Positions 7,287 to 16,057 are shown, counted from the first letter of the stretch. The stretch is 21,485 nt of DNA from Chloroflexota bacterium (GCA_023380675.1 JAMCRS010000244.1:2804-24288); one strand, 5' to 3'. Made by a program: numbers and translations. Notes: a model not told the origin generated them from the sequence alone.

Positions 7287-8044
7287 CTTTCGCTCCGACG
7301 TTCTGATTCGTCTTGCAAGTCGTAGTTTATGGCGGTCAGGCAGAGACCGTGCGGCGGAACGGAGTCCCGCGCGCGTCTCTTGTCCTCCAATACTTGGCCG
7401 AACTCGGCTACACTCAACGCACCGTTCCCGACCGCAATCAGCGTGCCCACGATTCGTCGCACCATACGGTACAGGAACGCATTGGCCTCCAGATCAATCG
7501 TAATTCGATCACCGCTCCTTTGCGCTCGCGCCCGATGCATCTCCCTGACCGCATTGTTGCCGTACGGCGGCCTCCCGAATGGACCAAAGTCGTGTCGGCC
7601 GATCAAGAGACTCGTCGCGGTGTCCATGGCACCGACGTCCAGAGGCTCGGGCACCCTCAGCGCGTAGCGCTCGGCAAGCGGAGAACGCACGGGGTGATTC
7701 AAGATCGTGTAGCGGTACGAGCGACTGTGGGCGTCAAACCGAGCTGAAAACGTCGGCGGGACAGTTCTCAGCGCGCGCAGCGCCACGTCAGGCGGCAAGA
7801 CCGCGTTCATCGCCCGCAACAGCACTTCTTTTCCGCGTTCCCACCCGGTATCGAAATGAGCCCCCATGCCGGCTGCATGCACGCCCGTGTCCGTTCGCCC
7901 GGCGCCGATCACTCGCACCCGCACGCCGGTGATCCGATACAGCGCGAGCTCGAGTTCGCCCTGAACGGTACGCCGGCCTTGTTGAATCTGAAAGCCATGA
8001 AAATCAGTGCCGTCGAACTCCACGATCGCGAGAAGGCGGCTCAT
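7283..8044 (-). CDS. truA: tRNA pseudouridine(38-40) synthase TruA
   Basis: A 253-residue TruA that isomerises U38-U40 in the tRNA anticodon arm. The catalytic Asp is D52 in GAGRTDTGVHA. The FSARFDAHSRSYRYTI and FLYRMVRRIVGTL blocks are also visible. It lies between rplQ (68 bp upstream) and rplM (4-bp ATGA overlap), the usual place in Gram-positive and Chloroflexota-like clusters. The Shine-Dalgarno-like GAAGAGG is nearly adjacent to the ATG, so initiation may be weak. The last six residues (ESERRSER) are unusually polar but short. Confidence 0.95.
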   Translation of the reverse strand: MSRLLAIVEFDGTDFHGFQIQQGRRTVQGELELALYRITGVRVRVIGAGRTDTGVHAAGMGAHFDTGWERGKEVLLRAMNAVLPPDVALRALRTVPPTFSARFDAHSRSYRYTILNHPVRSPLAERYALRVPEPLDVGAMDTATSLLIGRHDFGPFGRPPYGNNAVREMHRARAQRSGDRITIDLEANAFLYRMVRRIVGTLIAVGNGALSVAEFGQVLEDKRRARDSVPPHGLCLTAINYDLQDESERRSER

Positions 8045-8112
8045 CCTCTTCAGCGTTGCGCCAGGGGCGCCGGCGCCACTATTTGACTATGCGCTCGCTC
8101 GTCGGCGTCCGT

Positions 8113-8475
8113 CTAAGCCTCGCGATCGACCAATTCCATGATGACCACCGGCGCCGCGTCTCCCAGTCGCGGACCGACTTTGAACAGGCGGGTATAGCCA
8201 CCCGCACGCTCTTTGTACCGCGGACCCAGCGTCTCGAACAGCTTTTTCGTCGTGTCCGGATCCATGATTCGCCGCGCCGCGAGCCTTCGGGCGTGCAAGT
8301 CTCCGCGCTTGGCCAGTGTGATCAGCTTTTCCGCTTCCGGTCGGATCGCCTTGGCCTTGGCTTCGGTCGTTTCGATCCGTTCATGACGGAACAACTCGGT
8401 GATCAGTCCCCTAAACAACGCTTGCCGCGCGCTCTTGTCGCGCCCCAACTGGCGGCCTGCTACTCGATGTCGCAT
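8113..8475 (-). CDS. rplQ: 50S ribosomal protein L17
   Basis: A 120-residue L17 with the standard [13 protein letters not shown] opening, the [23 protein letters not shown] helix and a terminal VVIMELVD strand. L17 lies near the peptide exit tunnel. It begins 2 bp after the rpoA stop, with AAGGAG inside the rpoA end, so the two are coupled. Confidence 0.97.
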   Translation of the reverse strand: MRHRVAGRQLGRDKSARQALFRGLITELFRHERIETTEAKAKAIRPEAEKLITLAKRGDLHARRLAARRIMDPDTTKKLFETLGPRYKERAGGYTRLFKVGPRLGDAAPVVIMELVDREA

Positions 8476-8477
8476 CG

Positions 8478-9482
8478 CTATTCTCCTTCGCTCGGAGTCT
8501 CGGACTCGCTCTCGGCTCCGTCTTCGGACGGCGTCAGAATATCAGCCGCCGGCTGAATGGCATCGAGGTAACCCTTTTCGCCCAGTCGTTCCATCAACTC
8601 GTCCAGGGACTTTTGACCGAAATTGCGAATCGCGAGGATCTCGTCCTTGCCCTTTTGCAGCCGTTCCAATACCTCGCCCACCTTGGTGATCCCGGCGCGC
8701 TTGAGGCAGTTGTACGCGCGCACCGAGAGCTCGAGCTCCTCAATAGGTGTGTCGTAGACCCGGCTCGGAATCTCGGATTCTGAGGTGACCTCAACCTCCG
8801 GCTCGGCTGCAAAACCGGCGACCAGGTTGAACAACTTGAGCAGAATCCGTGCGCTCTCCGTCAGCGCTTCGCGCGGCGAAATGGAGCCGTCGGTCGAGAT
8901 CTCCATGATGAGATTGTCGTAATTCGTTACCTGCCCGACGCGGGCGGGTTCGACCCGAACGCTGGCCTTTTTCACAGGGCTGTACACCGCGTCGACCGGA
9001 ATCTCGTCGATCGGCAGCTTGCCGCGCTCTTCCGCGGGCGAATAGCCTTTGCCGCGGCTGATGGACAGATCCATATCGATCGCGGCATCGTCGGAATCCA
9101 GCGTGAGCAAATGTTGATCGGGATTGATGATCTCTACCTGCGCCGGCAGCTGAATGTCACCCGCCGTGACGCTCCCGCGTCCGCGCGCCTCCAAATGCAG
9201 CCGCAGCGATTGGTCCGAATCGAACAACTTGAAGCGCAGCTGCTTGAGGTTCAAGATCAACTGCGTCATGTCCTCTTTGGCGTGCGGGATGGGCGTGAAC
9301 TCGTGGTGGACGCCTTCCACCTTAACGGACGAGACCGCCGCGCCCGAAAGCGACGCCAGGAGGACGCGCCGAATGGCGTTGCCGAGGGTCACTCCGTAGC
9401 CGCTCTCCAAAGGACCGATGACGAATTTTCCGTAGCTCTTTGTTACCGCTTCCGCTTCTATCTTGGGCAATACCGCTTCCAA
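8478..9482 (-). CDS. rpoA: DNA-directed RNA polymerase subunit alpha
   Basis: This 334-residue alpha subunit has an N-terminal dimerisation/assembly domain (about 1-225, with [26 protein letters not shown]) and a C-terminal DNA-contact domain (about 246-302, [20 protein letters not shown]). An acidic Ser/Glu-rich tail closes it. The best start is TTG at 9482, because AGGAGGG lies exactly 6 bases upstream. The alternative TTG at 9500 would put that Shine-Dalgarno inside the coding region. No ATG is available near the conserved N-terminus. It is separated from rpsD by a 111-bp repeat-like spacer, which is unusual for this pair. Confidence 0.96.
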   Translation of the reverse strand: MEAVLPKIEAEAVTKSYGKFVIGPLESGYGVTLGNAIRRVLLASLSGAAVSSVKVEGVHHEFTPIPHAKEDMTQLILNLKQLRFKLFDSDQSLRLHLEARGRGSVTAGDIQLPAQVEIINPDQHLLTLDSDDAAIDMDLSISRGKGYSPAEERGKLPIDEIPVDAVYSPVKKASVRVEPARVGQVTNYDNLIMEISTDGSISPREALTESARILLKLFNLVAGFAAEPEVEVTSESEIPSRVYDTPIEELELSVRAYNCLKRAGITKVGEVLERLQKGKDEILAIRNFGQKSLDELMERLGEKGYLDAIQPAADILTPSEDGAESESETPSEGE

Positions 9483-9494
9483 CGTGCACCCTCC

Positions 9495-9593
9495 TGGCAA
9501 GTGTTGGAGATTGGATGCTGGATGTTGGAAATGGGAGACCCCTCGACGTCATCCGTCTTCCAATTTCGAACTTCCAACCTCTATCGCCACACC
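9495..9593. repeat. Imperfect inverted-repeat spacer between rpsD and rpoA
   Basis: The spacer is visibly different in composition from its neighbours. On the plus strand it opens with words such as GTTGGAGATTGG, GCTGGATGTTGGAAATGG and ends with the opposite orientation, CTTCCAATTTCGAACTTCCAACC. The TTGGA-type words face TCCAA-type words about 30 bases apart and can form a long imperfect hairpin. I recognise the style from scattered intergenic repeats in environmental genomes but cannot name a family. Confidence 0.45.
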
Positions 9594-10229
9594 TTACCGG
9601 CTATAGTACTCCACAATCAATTGTTCCTTGAGAGGAGTCTCGATCTGCTGGCGCGTAGGAAGACTGACGACACTGCCCCCGAAATTTGGAGCGTCGAGGG
9701 ACAACCACTCGGGCACCAATTGATGAGACTGCTCCTTCGAGATCTTTTCGAAGAAGGGATTCTTGCGACTCGCCTCGGCGACGGCAATCGTGTCGCCGGG
9801 CTTGAGCAAGTACGAGGGCACCGTTGCCTTTCTACCATTGACCAGAAAATGGCCGTGCAGGACGAGCTGCCGGGCTTGCTTCCGGCTGACGGCGAAGCCG
9901 AGCCGGTATACGATATTGTCCAGTCTCGTCTCCAGATACTGTAAGAGCGCCGCGCCGGTGACGCCGGTGCTCTTGCTGGCCTCGTGAAAATAGCGGCGGA
10001 ACTGGCGCTCCAGCACGCCGTAAATCCGACGCGCCTTTTGCTTTTCGCGCAGCTGCGTGGCATAGTCGCTGATCTTGCGCCGGAACGAGCCAGATTGGCC
10101 GTGCGGTCCAGGCGGATAGTTGCGCTTTTCGATCGCGCACTTTGGCGTCATGCACCGATCGCCCTTCAGGAACAATTTCTCGCCTTCACGCCGGCACAGC
10201 ACGCAGACTGAACCAATATATCGTGCCAT
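9594..10229 (-). CDS. rpsD: 30S ribosomal protein S4 (zinc-binding form)
   Basis: A 211-residue S4 that nucleates 30S assembly. The N-terminal zinc motif is complete: C9, C12, C26 and C31 (CVLC...CMTPKC). The S4 RNA-binding domain lies around 99-160 ([25 protein letters not shown]). AGGAGG sits 4-5 bases before the ATG. It follows rpsK by 8 bp. In E. coli S4 represses the alpha operon; whether that applies here is unknown. Confidence 0.97.
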   Translation of the reverse strand: MARYIGSVCVLCRREGEKLFLKGDRCMTPKCAIEKRNYPPGPHGQSGSFRRKISDYATQLREKQKARRIYGVLERQFRRYFHEASKSTGVTGAALLQYLETRLDNIVYRLGFAVSRKQARQLVLHGHFLVNGRKATVPSYLLKPGDTIAVAEASRKNPFFEKISKEQSHQLVPEWLSLDAPNFGGSVVSLPTRQQIETPLKEQLIVEYYSR

Positions 10230-10237
10230 CTATCCTC

Positions 10238-10666
10238 CTATACTCGCCGCTTCTTCGGTGGACGGCAGCCGTTGTGCGGGATCGGCGTCTTGTCCGCGAT
10301 CGATCGGACGCGAAGGCCCGCCTGCTGCAGCGCACGAATGGCTGCTTCGCGTCCCGGGCCAGGCCCTTGAATGAGGACATCTACCTCGCGCATGCCGAGG
10401 TCCATCGCGGTGCGCGCCGTATTCTGCGCGGCGATCTGCGCGGCGTACGGCGTACTCTTGCGCGAGCCCTTGAATCCGCTTCCGCCGGCGCTGCCCCACG
10501 CGATGGTGTTTCCCTGCATGTCCGTAAACGTAATGATCGTATTGTTGAACGTCGCCTGAATGCAGGCACGTCCGTACGGTACCGCGCGACGCTCTTTTTT
10601 GCCGCCGCGCCGCACCGGGCGGCGCGGCGCGCTCGTCGATGATGACGTCGATTTTTCGTCAGCCAC
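10238..10666 (-). CDS. rpsK: 30S ribosomal protein S11
   Basis: A 142-residue S11 of the 30S platform, with [20 protein letters not shown] and the C-terminal [18 protein letters not shown] block intact. The GTG at 10666 is preferred because AGGAGG lies 5 bases upstream. A GTG 10 codons earlier has no such site and would bury the Shine-Dalgarno inside the gene. The first roughly 25 residues are a Ser/Arg/Lys-rich extension before the conserved fold. Confidence 0.96.
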   Translation of the reverse strand: MADEKSTSSSTSAPRRPVRRGGKKERRAVPYGRACIQATFNNTIITFTDMQGNTIAWGSAGGSGFKGSRKSTPYAAQIAAQNTARTAMDLGMREVDVLIQGPGPGREAAIRALQQAGLRVRSIADKTPIPHNGCRPPKKRRV

Positions 10667-10707
10667 ATTTCCTCCTGCGTTTGTCAAATGGTCCACTCGA
10701 CGACACG

Positions 10708-10730
10708 GGGCCGTATTTGTTCAACGGCCC
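10708..10730 (-). other. Hairpin in the rpsM-rpsK spacer
   Basis: GGGCCGT and ACGGCCC form a perfect 7-bp stem with a 9-base loop, midway in the 111-bp spacer upstream of rpsK. No T-run follows on the minus strand, so it is not a standard terminator. An RNA-processing or regulatory role is only a guess. Confidence 0.35.
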
Positions 10731-10777
10731 GCACGCCATCCCCAACCGTCGGTAGGACCCGCGACCGGCGCCGCCGG

Positions 10778-11161
10778 CTACTTCTTCGCTTTGGAGCGGC
10801 GGCGGCCCGCGACGGTCTTGCGAGCGCCTCGCTTGGTCCGCGCGTTCGTGCGCGTCCGCTGGCCGCGCACAGGCAGGCTGCGGCGATGCCGCAGACCGCG
10901 ATACGTGCCAATTTCCTGCATGCGCTTTATGTTCATCGCGATTTCGCGCCGCAGGTCGCCTTCCACCTTATAATCGCGGTCGATGATCGTGCGGATGCGC
11001 GACACTTCAGCTTCGGACAAATCGCGCACGCGGATCGCCGGGTTTACCTGCGCCTTTTCCAACACCTCGACGGCGCGGTAGGGCCCGATGCCGTAGATGT
11101 AGCGCAATGCGATGTCAACACGCTTTTGACGCGGTAGATCGACGCCTGAAATACGAGCCAT
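10778..11161 (-). CDS. rpsM: 30S ribosomal protein S13
   Basis: A 127-residue S13 of the 30S head, with [26 protein letters not shown] at the start (shown here only as a landmark over residues 1-26), the [19 protein letters not shown] block and a basic C-terminal tail contacting tRNA. GGAGG lies 6 bases upstream of the ATG. rpmJ is 71 bp upstream. Confidence 0.97.
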   Translation of the reverse strand: MARISGVDLPRQKRVDIALRYIYGIGPYRAVEVLEKAQVNPAIRVRDLSEAEVSRIRTIIDRDYKVEGDLRREIAMNIKRMQEIGTYRGLRHRRSLPVRGQRTRTNARTKRGARKTVAGRRRSKAKK

Positions 11162-11232
11162 AATACCTCCGAGACCACCCTTCGAATCAAAACACCGTCT
11201 GGCGACGCGTCACCCGAACGAGCGACAGCTTC

Positions 11233-11346
11233 CTAACCCTGCTTTTGCTTGTGCTTTGGGTTCACACAAATGATCCGCACGATGCCCTTGCGACGAACGA
11301 TCTTGCATTTTTCACAGCGCGGCTTCACCGATGGACGTACCTTCAT
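11233..11346 (-). CDS. rpmJ: 50S ribosomal protein L36 (zinc-binding form)
   Basis: A 37-residue L36. It reads [20 protein letters not shown] and ends KHKQKQG. The zinc ligands C11, C14, C27 and H32 are all present. GGGAGGA lies about 6 bases upstream of the ATG. It sits between map and rpsM, but infA, normally its upstream neighbour, is missing; 127 bp separate it from map. Confidence 0.96.
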   Translation of the reverse strand: MKVRPSVKPRCEKCKIVRRKGIVRIICVNPKHKQKQG

Positions 11347-11473
11347 TCATTCCTCCCAAGCGACTGGACAAGATCGGCGCTTGTGCTCGCTTCCGACCGG
11401 CGTCGACTTGACAAAACGCCCGATCATGCTGCGGACCGTGCGGAGCGCCATGTCCGTCGTTCGTCAAATTGCG

Positions 11474-12223
11474 TTAGAGTTGCGTGAGGATCGCCGGCTC
11501 ACCGTCGGTCACGGCGATCGAGTGCTCAAAGTGCGCCGAAAGCTTGCCGTCTTGGGTAACCACCGTCCATTTGTCGCGCAGGGTGCGGGTTTCCCAAACG
11601 CCTTCATTCACCATCGGTTCGATCGCCAGCGTCATGCCCGACTTGAGCTGCAAGCCCCGTTTGCCCTGACGGTAATTGGGGATCTGCGGATCTTCGTGCA
11701 TCGACCGGCCCACGCCGTGCCCCACGTACTCCCGGACGACTGCAAATCCACGCGCCTCGGCATAATCTTGCACGGCTCCCGAGATATCGTCAAGGTGATT
11801 CCCGGCCCGGGCTTGAGCGATGCCAGACAGCAACGAACCTTCCGTCGCCTCCATCAAGCGCCGGGCGACTTGCGACACGTCGCCGACCCCGAAGGTGGCC
11901 GCGCCGTCGCCGACAAACCCTTTGAGAGTCGCACCCACGTCAATCGCGATGATATCGCCGTCCTTCAAGACCCGTTTGGTGTTAGGAATACCGTGCACGA
12001 CCTCTTCGTTAATCGACGCGCAGATGGAGGCAGGAAATCCTCGGTAACCTTTGAAAGACGGAGTCGCGCCTTTGCTCGTAATAAGCTCATACGCGATCGC
12101 GTCCAGCTCGGCCGTGCTGACACCCGGCTTGATCGTCTTGTGGACGACCTCCAACACCTGCGCGACAATGCGGCCGGCTTCGCGCATGATCGCAATCTCG
12201 TGCTCGATACGATGAAACATCAT
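11474..12223 (-). CDS. map: Type I methionine aminopeptidase
   Basis: A 249-residue MetAP that removes initiator Met from nascent proteins. The five metal ligands are all visible: D95 (AIDVG), D106 (VGDGA), H169 (GHGVG), E202 (IEPM) and E233 (HFEHS), plus H77 in VVHGIPN. The motif after the second Asp is GDGAAT rather than the more common GDSA. There are two tandem ATG codons, at 12223 and 12220, and no clear Shine-Dalgarno, so it probably depends on coupling to adk 15 bp upstream. Confidence 0.97.
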   Translation of the reverse strand: MMFHRIEHEIAIMREAGRIVAQVLEVVHKTIKPGVSTAELDAIAYELITSKGATPSFKGYRGFPASICASINEEVVHGIPNTKRVLKDGDIIAIDVGATLKGFVGDGAATFGVGDVSQVARRLMEATEGSLLSGIAQARAGNHLDDISGAVQDYAEARGFAVVREYVGHGVGRSMHEDPQIPNYRQGKRGLQLKSGMTLAIEPMVNEGVWETRTLRDKWTVVTQDGKLSAHFEHSIAVTDGEPAILTQL

Positions 12224-12228
12224 CGATC

Positions 12229-12243
12229 TGTGACCAGGTCACA
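12229..12243. repeat. 15-bp palindrome at the adk stop
   Basis: TGTGACC and GGTCACA are perfect inverted 7-mers around a single central base, overlapping the last codon of adk and the adk-map spacer. Whether it is a protein site or chance cannot be decided here. Confidence 0.3.
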
Positions 12244-12898
12244 ACCTCTCTATCACTCGCGCGAGGGCCGCTTCGACCTCGCCGATCGCTTGACTCCCGT
12301 CGATCTCGCTCAGCATATCCTTTGCCCGATAATAGTCGACCAATGGAGCGGTTTGAGATCGGTAAACATCCAGCCGCCTTCGCACGGTATCGAGGGTATC
12401 GTCACTGCGCTGGACGAGTTCGGCGCCTTCGTTGTCACACCGCCCAGGAACAGTCGGTGGATGCGTATACAAATTATAGACCGCGCCGTCGATCGGGCAA
12501 ATCCACCGTGCGGTTAGGCGGCGGACGAGCACGTCATCCTTGGCGTTGATCAGCACCACCCCGGCGATGCGCTTGCCGACGAGAGAGAGCTCAGAAGTCA
12601 GCGCGCTGGCCTGAGCTTCGGTTCGAGGGAAACCGTCGAAGACGACGCCCTGCTCACAATCGGGCCGGCCGATCCGCTCCATCACCATTTGAACCGTAAC
12701 GTCGTCGGGCACGAGCTCCCCACGGTCGATATACGACTTGGCCAACTTACCCAGCGACGTCTCTTTCGATATGTGCTCCCGAAAGAGGTCGCCGCTGGCC
12801 ACGTGCGCAAGTCCGTAGCGTTCTTCCAGGAGTTTGGCCTGAGTTCCCTTGCCCACGCCGGGCGGTCCAAGCAGAATGACATACTTGGCGTCGGTCAC
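12239..12898 (-). CDS. adk: Adenylate kinase
   Basis: A 219-residue long-form adenylate kinase (ATP + AMP to 2 ADP). The P-loop is GPPGVGKGTQ, followed by the AMP-binding SGDLFR and the VFDGFPRT motif. The LID has a C-x2-D ... C-x2-E arrangement (ICPIDG and RCDNEG) where zinc forms have four Cys or three Cys and one Asp. The start is GTG at 12898, with GGAGAGGTGG just upstream; an ATG overlapping it by one base is followed at once by a stop. It lies between secY (87 bp) and map (15 bp), the classical place. Confidence 0.96.
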   Translation of the reverse strand: MTDAKYVILLGPPGVGKGTQAKLLEERYGLAHVASGDLFREHISKETSLGKLAKSYIDRGELVPDDVTVQMVMERIGRPDCEQGVVFDGFPRTEAQASALTSELSLVGKRIAGVVLINAKDDVLVRRLTARWICPIDGAVYNLYTHPPTVPGRCDNEGAELVQRSDDTLDTVRRRLDVYRSQTAPLVDYYRAKDMLSEIDGSQAIGEVEAALARVIERL

Positions 12899-12985
12899 AT
12901 TCCACCTCTCCGTTGAGGGTCGCGCGAACAGTCGTGCGCGCCCGGCAGGACATGGCACCCGTACCGTCCCGCCTCCGACTATTCG

Positions 12986-14275
12986 CTATTTGATGAAACC
13001 TTCGTAGTGGCGCATCATCAACTGCGCCTGGAGCTGTTTCATCGTATCGAGCACGACGCCGACGACGATCAGCAGACCGGTGCTGGTAATGAGCAACGTC
13101 GTCGTCTCCGTAAAATCCTGGAGCAGGAATGGAAGGATCGCGACCAAGCCAAGAAAGACCGCGCCAACCAACGTAATGCGCTGAAGCACGCCGTTCAAAT
13201 AGTCTTCCGTACGCTTGCCCGGGCGTATCCCCGGGATAAAGCCCCCCTGCTGCTGCAGCGCCTCCGGCAGGTTTTGCTGTCGAAAGATGATGTCGGTGTA
13301 AAAGTACGTAAAACCGATGACCATCACAAAGTACGCGATCCAATAGACCGGGCTGCTTTGATTGAATGCCGTGACGATCGAGTTCGCTATGGAACTCACA
13401 AAGGAGTTGCTTGACCCGACGAAAAAGCCGGCGATCACGCCCGGGAAGATCAGGATCGAAATCGCGAAGATCAACGGGATCATGCCGGACGAATTAACCC
13501 GCAGCGGGATATGCGTCGTCTGGCCGCCGTACATCTTGGTCCCCCGCACCCGCTTGCCGTACTGGACCGGTACCCGGCGATGCCCCTCGTTGATGTACAC
13601 GATTCCGACGATCGTGATGACCGTGACGACGACAAAGACGATCAGCGACGAGATGGCGCCGGTTTGAAGCATCTGCCCGACCCGGTTCGGCACCGCCGCG
13701 ACGATGCCGCTCAGAATAATGATCGAAACACCACTCCCGATGCCCTGCTCGGAGATCAATTCTCCCAGCCAGATCGCAAAGACGGTGCCGGCCGTAAGGG
13801 TGATGATGATCGACAGCGTCTCGAGCGGATGGGTCGTCAAACCGAAGCTGCTCAGGACCGGCGGATTACTTTGGGTCAGGACGGACGCCTGCGCGAAACC
13901 CTGCAACGCCGCGAGCGGGATGGTAAGCAGATGCGTATATTGACTGATTCGCTGCTGGCCGGCCTCGCCGCCCTCCTTCACGATCCGCTCGAGCGAAGGA
14001 ATGATGCCGACGGCCAACTGCATGATGATTTGCGCCGTGATATAAGGGTAGACACCCATCGCCACGACGGAAAAGTTCGACAACGCGCCGCCCGAGAACA
14101 AGTCCAGAAAACCGAGCAATTGGTTCTGCGAAAATACGCTTTTTAGCGCGTTCACGTCGACGTTCGGCACCGGAATGTGCGCGGCAAAGCGATAGACCAC
14201 CAAGATCAGCAGCGTAAAGAGGATTTTGTTGCGCAGGTCCGGCAAACGCATGGCATTTCGAAGTGCATCAAGCAT
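12986..14275 (-). CDS. secY: Preprotein translocase subunit SecY
   Basis: A 429-residue, ten-helix channel subunit of the SecYEG translocon in the cytoplasmic membrane. Landmarks are the N-terminal LRNKILFTLLILVVYRFAAH helix, the plug region with GVYPYITAQIIMQL, and the cytoplasmic loop with RRVPVQYGKRVRG. GGAGG is 8 bases before the ATG. It is placed between rplO (61 bp) and adk as in most bacterial spc operons. secE and secG are not in the window. Confidence 0.97.
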   Translation of the reverse strand: MLDALRNAMRLPDLRNKILFTLLILVVYRFAAHIPVPNVDVNALKSVFSQNQLLGFLDLFSGGALSNFSVVAMGVYPYITAQIIMQLAVGIIPSLERIVKEGGEAGQQRISQYTHLLTIPLAALQGFAQASVLTQSNPPVLSSFGLTTHPLETLSIIITLTAGTVFAIWLGELISEQGIGSGVSIIILSGIVAAVPNRVGQMLQTGAISSLIVFVVVTVITIVGIVYINEGHRRVPVQYGKRVRGTKMYGGQTTHIPLRVNSSGMIPLIFAISILIFPGVIAGFFVGSSNSFVSSIANSIVTAFNQSSPVYWIAYFVMVIGFTYFYTDIIFRQQNLPEALQQQGGFIPGIRPGKRTEDYLNGVLQRITLVGAVFLGLVAILPFLLQDFTETTTLLITSTGLLIVVGVVLDTMKQLQAQLMMRHYEGFIK

Positions 14276-14336
14276 CCCAAAACCTCCAATGACAAGTATC
14301 GCGACGAACGACGCGCACCGAGCCGTCCCTCATCGC

Positions 14337-14789
14337 TCAGTTGTCATTCACCTCTTGCGCGCTGCCCCCGGCGGCGGCGATCTTTTCCTTCGCGCTCGCG
14401 GAAAAGGCGTGGGCCGAAACCTTCAACGCCTTGCTCAACGCGCCCGCGCCCAGCACCTTGACCCGGTCCGCCCGATGCACCAGACCTCGCTCGAGCAATA
14501 CCTGCGGCGTCACTTCGGCGCCCGCGTCGAAGCCGGCGTCCAGGGCGGAAAGGTTCACCACCTGATACGGTACGCGAAAGATGTTCGTGAACCCGCGCGT
14601 ATGTGGGAGCCGGCGCACGAGCGGCAGCTGACCGCCCTCGAAATAGGGCTTGATGCCGCGGCCCGTTCGGGACCGCTGTCCTTTCGTGCCCCGTCCGGCC
14701 GTCTTGCCCTGGCCGGCGGAAATTCCGCGGCCAACGCGTTTCCTTTTCTTTTTCGAACCCGGCGCTGGTTTCAGATCGTGTAATTTCAT
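14337..14789 (-). CDS. rplO: 50S ribosomal protein L15
   Basis: A 150-residue L15 with the Gly/Lys/Arg-rich N-terminal arm ([20 protein letters not shown]) that threads into 23S rRNA and the globular C-terminal part from about residue 75. It lies between rpmD and secY. The Shine-Dalgarno (GTAAGG... AAGG-like) is weak. Confidence 0.96.
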   Translation of the reverse strand: MKLHDLKPAPGSKKKRKRVGRGISAGQGKTAGRGTKGQRSRTGRGIKPYFEGGQLPLVRRLPHTRGFTNIFRVPYQVVNLSALDAGFDAGAEVTPQVLLERGLVHRADRVKVLGAGALSKALKVSAHAFSASAKEKIAAAGGSAQEVNDN

Positions 14790-14838
14790 AAGGCGTCCTA
14801 TCCGACCTTACCGAAGGTTGGGCGGCGTGCGGCGCCGC

Positions 14839-15033
14839 CTAGGCTTGTTCTTCCTGCACCTGTACCAGGTGGCGGACCGCAAAAACCATTCCGCGTATCT
14901 GCGGCGTGTCCGCATGCTCCACCGTCTGGCCCAGCTTACGCAGCCCGAGCGCCGCTATCGTCGCCTTTTGGTTCTTCTTGTATCCGATCGCGCTCTTGGT
15001 CCAGGTAATTCTTATTTTACCCTTGCTGTCCAT
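14839..15033 (-). CDS. rpmD: 50S ribosomal protein L30
   Basis: A 64-residue L30 with [17 protein letters not shown] and [21 protein letters not shown]. Its start lies 17 bp inside the end of rpsE, and its GGAGGAG ribosome-binding site is within rpsE coding sequence, so the two are translationally coupled. Confidence 0.96.
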   Translation of the reverse strand: MDSKGKIRITWTKSAIGYKKNQKATIAALGLRKLGQTVEHADTPQIRGMVFAVRHLVQVQEEQA

Positions 15034-15568
15034 CTCGCGTTCTCCTCCACGGCGGCAAGAGCTGTTGGACCGGCTTGTTGCGCCGTTTGGCTTCTACGTC
15101 GGCGTCGCTCATTTCCTGCAACGCCTGAACGGTCGCGCGCACCACATTGAGCCGATTCGGGCTGCCCAGCGATTTGGTGAGCACGTCGCGCACGCCGGCG
15201 CACTCCAAGACCGCGCGCACACCGCCGCCCGCGATGACGCCGGTGCCGGGCGTGGCCGGCTTGAGGAGGACGAGGGACGCGCCGAACTTTGACTCGACCT
15301 GGTGCGGAATCGTCGCACCGGCGAGCGGGACCTTGTGCATCGCTTTCCGGGCCCGTTCCGTCCCTTTGCGGATTGCCTCCGGCACCTCGCGCGCCTTTCC
15401 GACCCCGACTCCGACACTGCCGTTGTTGTCTCCGACGACGACCACGGCGCGAAAGCCAAAGTGACGACCGCCCTTGACGACCTTGGCGACGCGTCCGATG
15501 TGGACGACGCGCTCGTCTAGCCCGGGCCCCTCATCTTCCCGATCCCGTTCACGTGGACGATTTGCCAT
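15017..15568 (-). CDS. rpsE: 30S ribosomal protein S5
   Basis: A 183-residue S5, which contributes to decoding fidelity. It has the double-stranded RNA-binding-like N-terminal domain ([18 protein letters not shown]) and the C-terminal domain with [15 protein letters not shown] and [10 protein letters not shown] chose the ATG at 15568, with GGAGAGG 7 bases upstream, over an in-frame GTG/ATT-type start six codons earlier. The last 20 or so residues ([20 protein letters not shown]) extend past the usual end and overlap rpmD. Confidence 0.96.
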   Translation of the reverse strand: MANRPRERDREDEGPGLDERVVHIGRVAKVVKGGRHFGFRAVVVVGDNNGSVGVGVGKAREVPEAIRKGTERARKAMHKVPLAGATIPHQVESKFGASLVLLKPATPGTGVIAGGGVRAVLECAGVRDVLTKSLGSPNRLNVVRATVQALQEMSDADVEAKRRNKPVQQLLPPWRRTRDGQQG

Positions 15569-15691
15569 TGAACCTCTCCGAATCACAAACTGCCAAATGC
15601 CAATTGCCCCGACCGTCGCCGGCCCGGCCGATCGTCACTCGCAATTCCGAATGAGCCATTCCCAGCGCCGGATACCGCATGCCGGGTCCGA
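15569..15691. repeat. Repeat-like 123-bp spacer between rplR and rpsE
   Basis: The plus strand has CACAAACTGCCAAATGCC followed by AATTGCC, then a GC-rich centre (GCCGGCCCGGCC), then CACTCGCAATTCCGAATGAG and CCATTCC. The word style (AATTGC, TGCCAAATGCC) resembles the rpoA-rpsD spacer and is unlike coding DNA nearby. It has no open frame of its own. The GC-rich centre is self-complementary. Confidence 0.35.
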
Positions 15692-16057
15692 TCAAAATTC
15701 TAGACCGCCTTCACGCGCCCCGTCTGCCAACGACTTGATCCGCCCGTGATACTGATAACCACCGCGATCGAAGACGACCAGCTTGACGCCCTTTTCGGTC
15801 GCCCGCTGCGCCAGAAGCTTGCCGACCGCCTTGGCTTCGTCCTTCTTGTTCAACCGCGCCGCCTGACTCCGCACGTCTGCGTCCAGCGTCGACGCGGCGA
15901 CCAGCGTATGACCTTTGCTGTCGTCGATGAGCTGCGCGAAGATGTGCCGGTTGCTCCGAAACACGTTGAGGCGCGGCCGCACCGGCGTTCCGGATACTTT
16001 GGCGCGCACACGGCGTTTTCGCCTCTCGCGTCGGACTGTCGTTTCCAGTGTCTTCAT
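15692..16057 (-). CDS. rplR: 50S ribosomal protein L18
   Basis: A 121-residue L18, a 5S rRNA-binding protein, with [36 protein letters not shown] and the conserved terminal [26 protein letters not shown] (landmark over the last 26 residues). GAGGG lies about 9 bases upstream of the ATG. Confidence 0.97.
   Translation of the reverse strand: MKTLETTVRRERRKRRVRAKVSGTPVRPRLNVFRSNRHIFAQLIDDSKGHTLVAASTLDADVRSQAARLNKKDEAKAVGKLLAQRATEKGVKLVVFDRGGYQYHGRIKSLADGAREGGLEF

Noticed and set aside
11347..11451. A 34-codon minus-strand frame from ATG at 11451 whose TGA directly abuts the rpmJ ATG
   Set aside because: It is in the place of infA but shows no IF-1 or KOW similarity and has no ribosome-binding site; the length is within chance for this GC content.
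12229..12243. A CRP site reading of the TGTGA/TCACA palindrome
   Set aside because: CRP half-sites are 6 bases apart; here the gap is 5, and the place at a gene end within an operon is not promoter-like.
11249..12517. Long 422-codon plus-strand open frame opposite map and adk
   Set aside because: It is the shadow of two well-supported genes in a GC-rich sequence and has no family resemblance.
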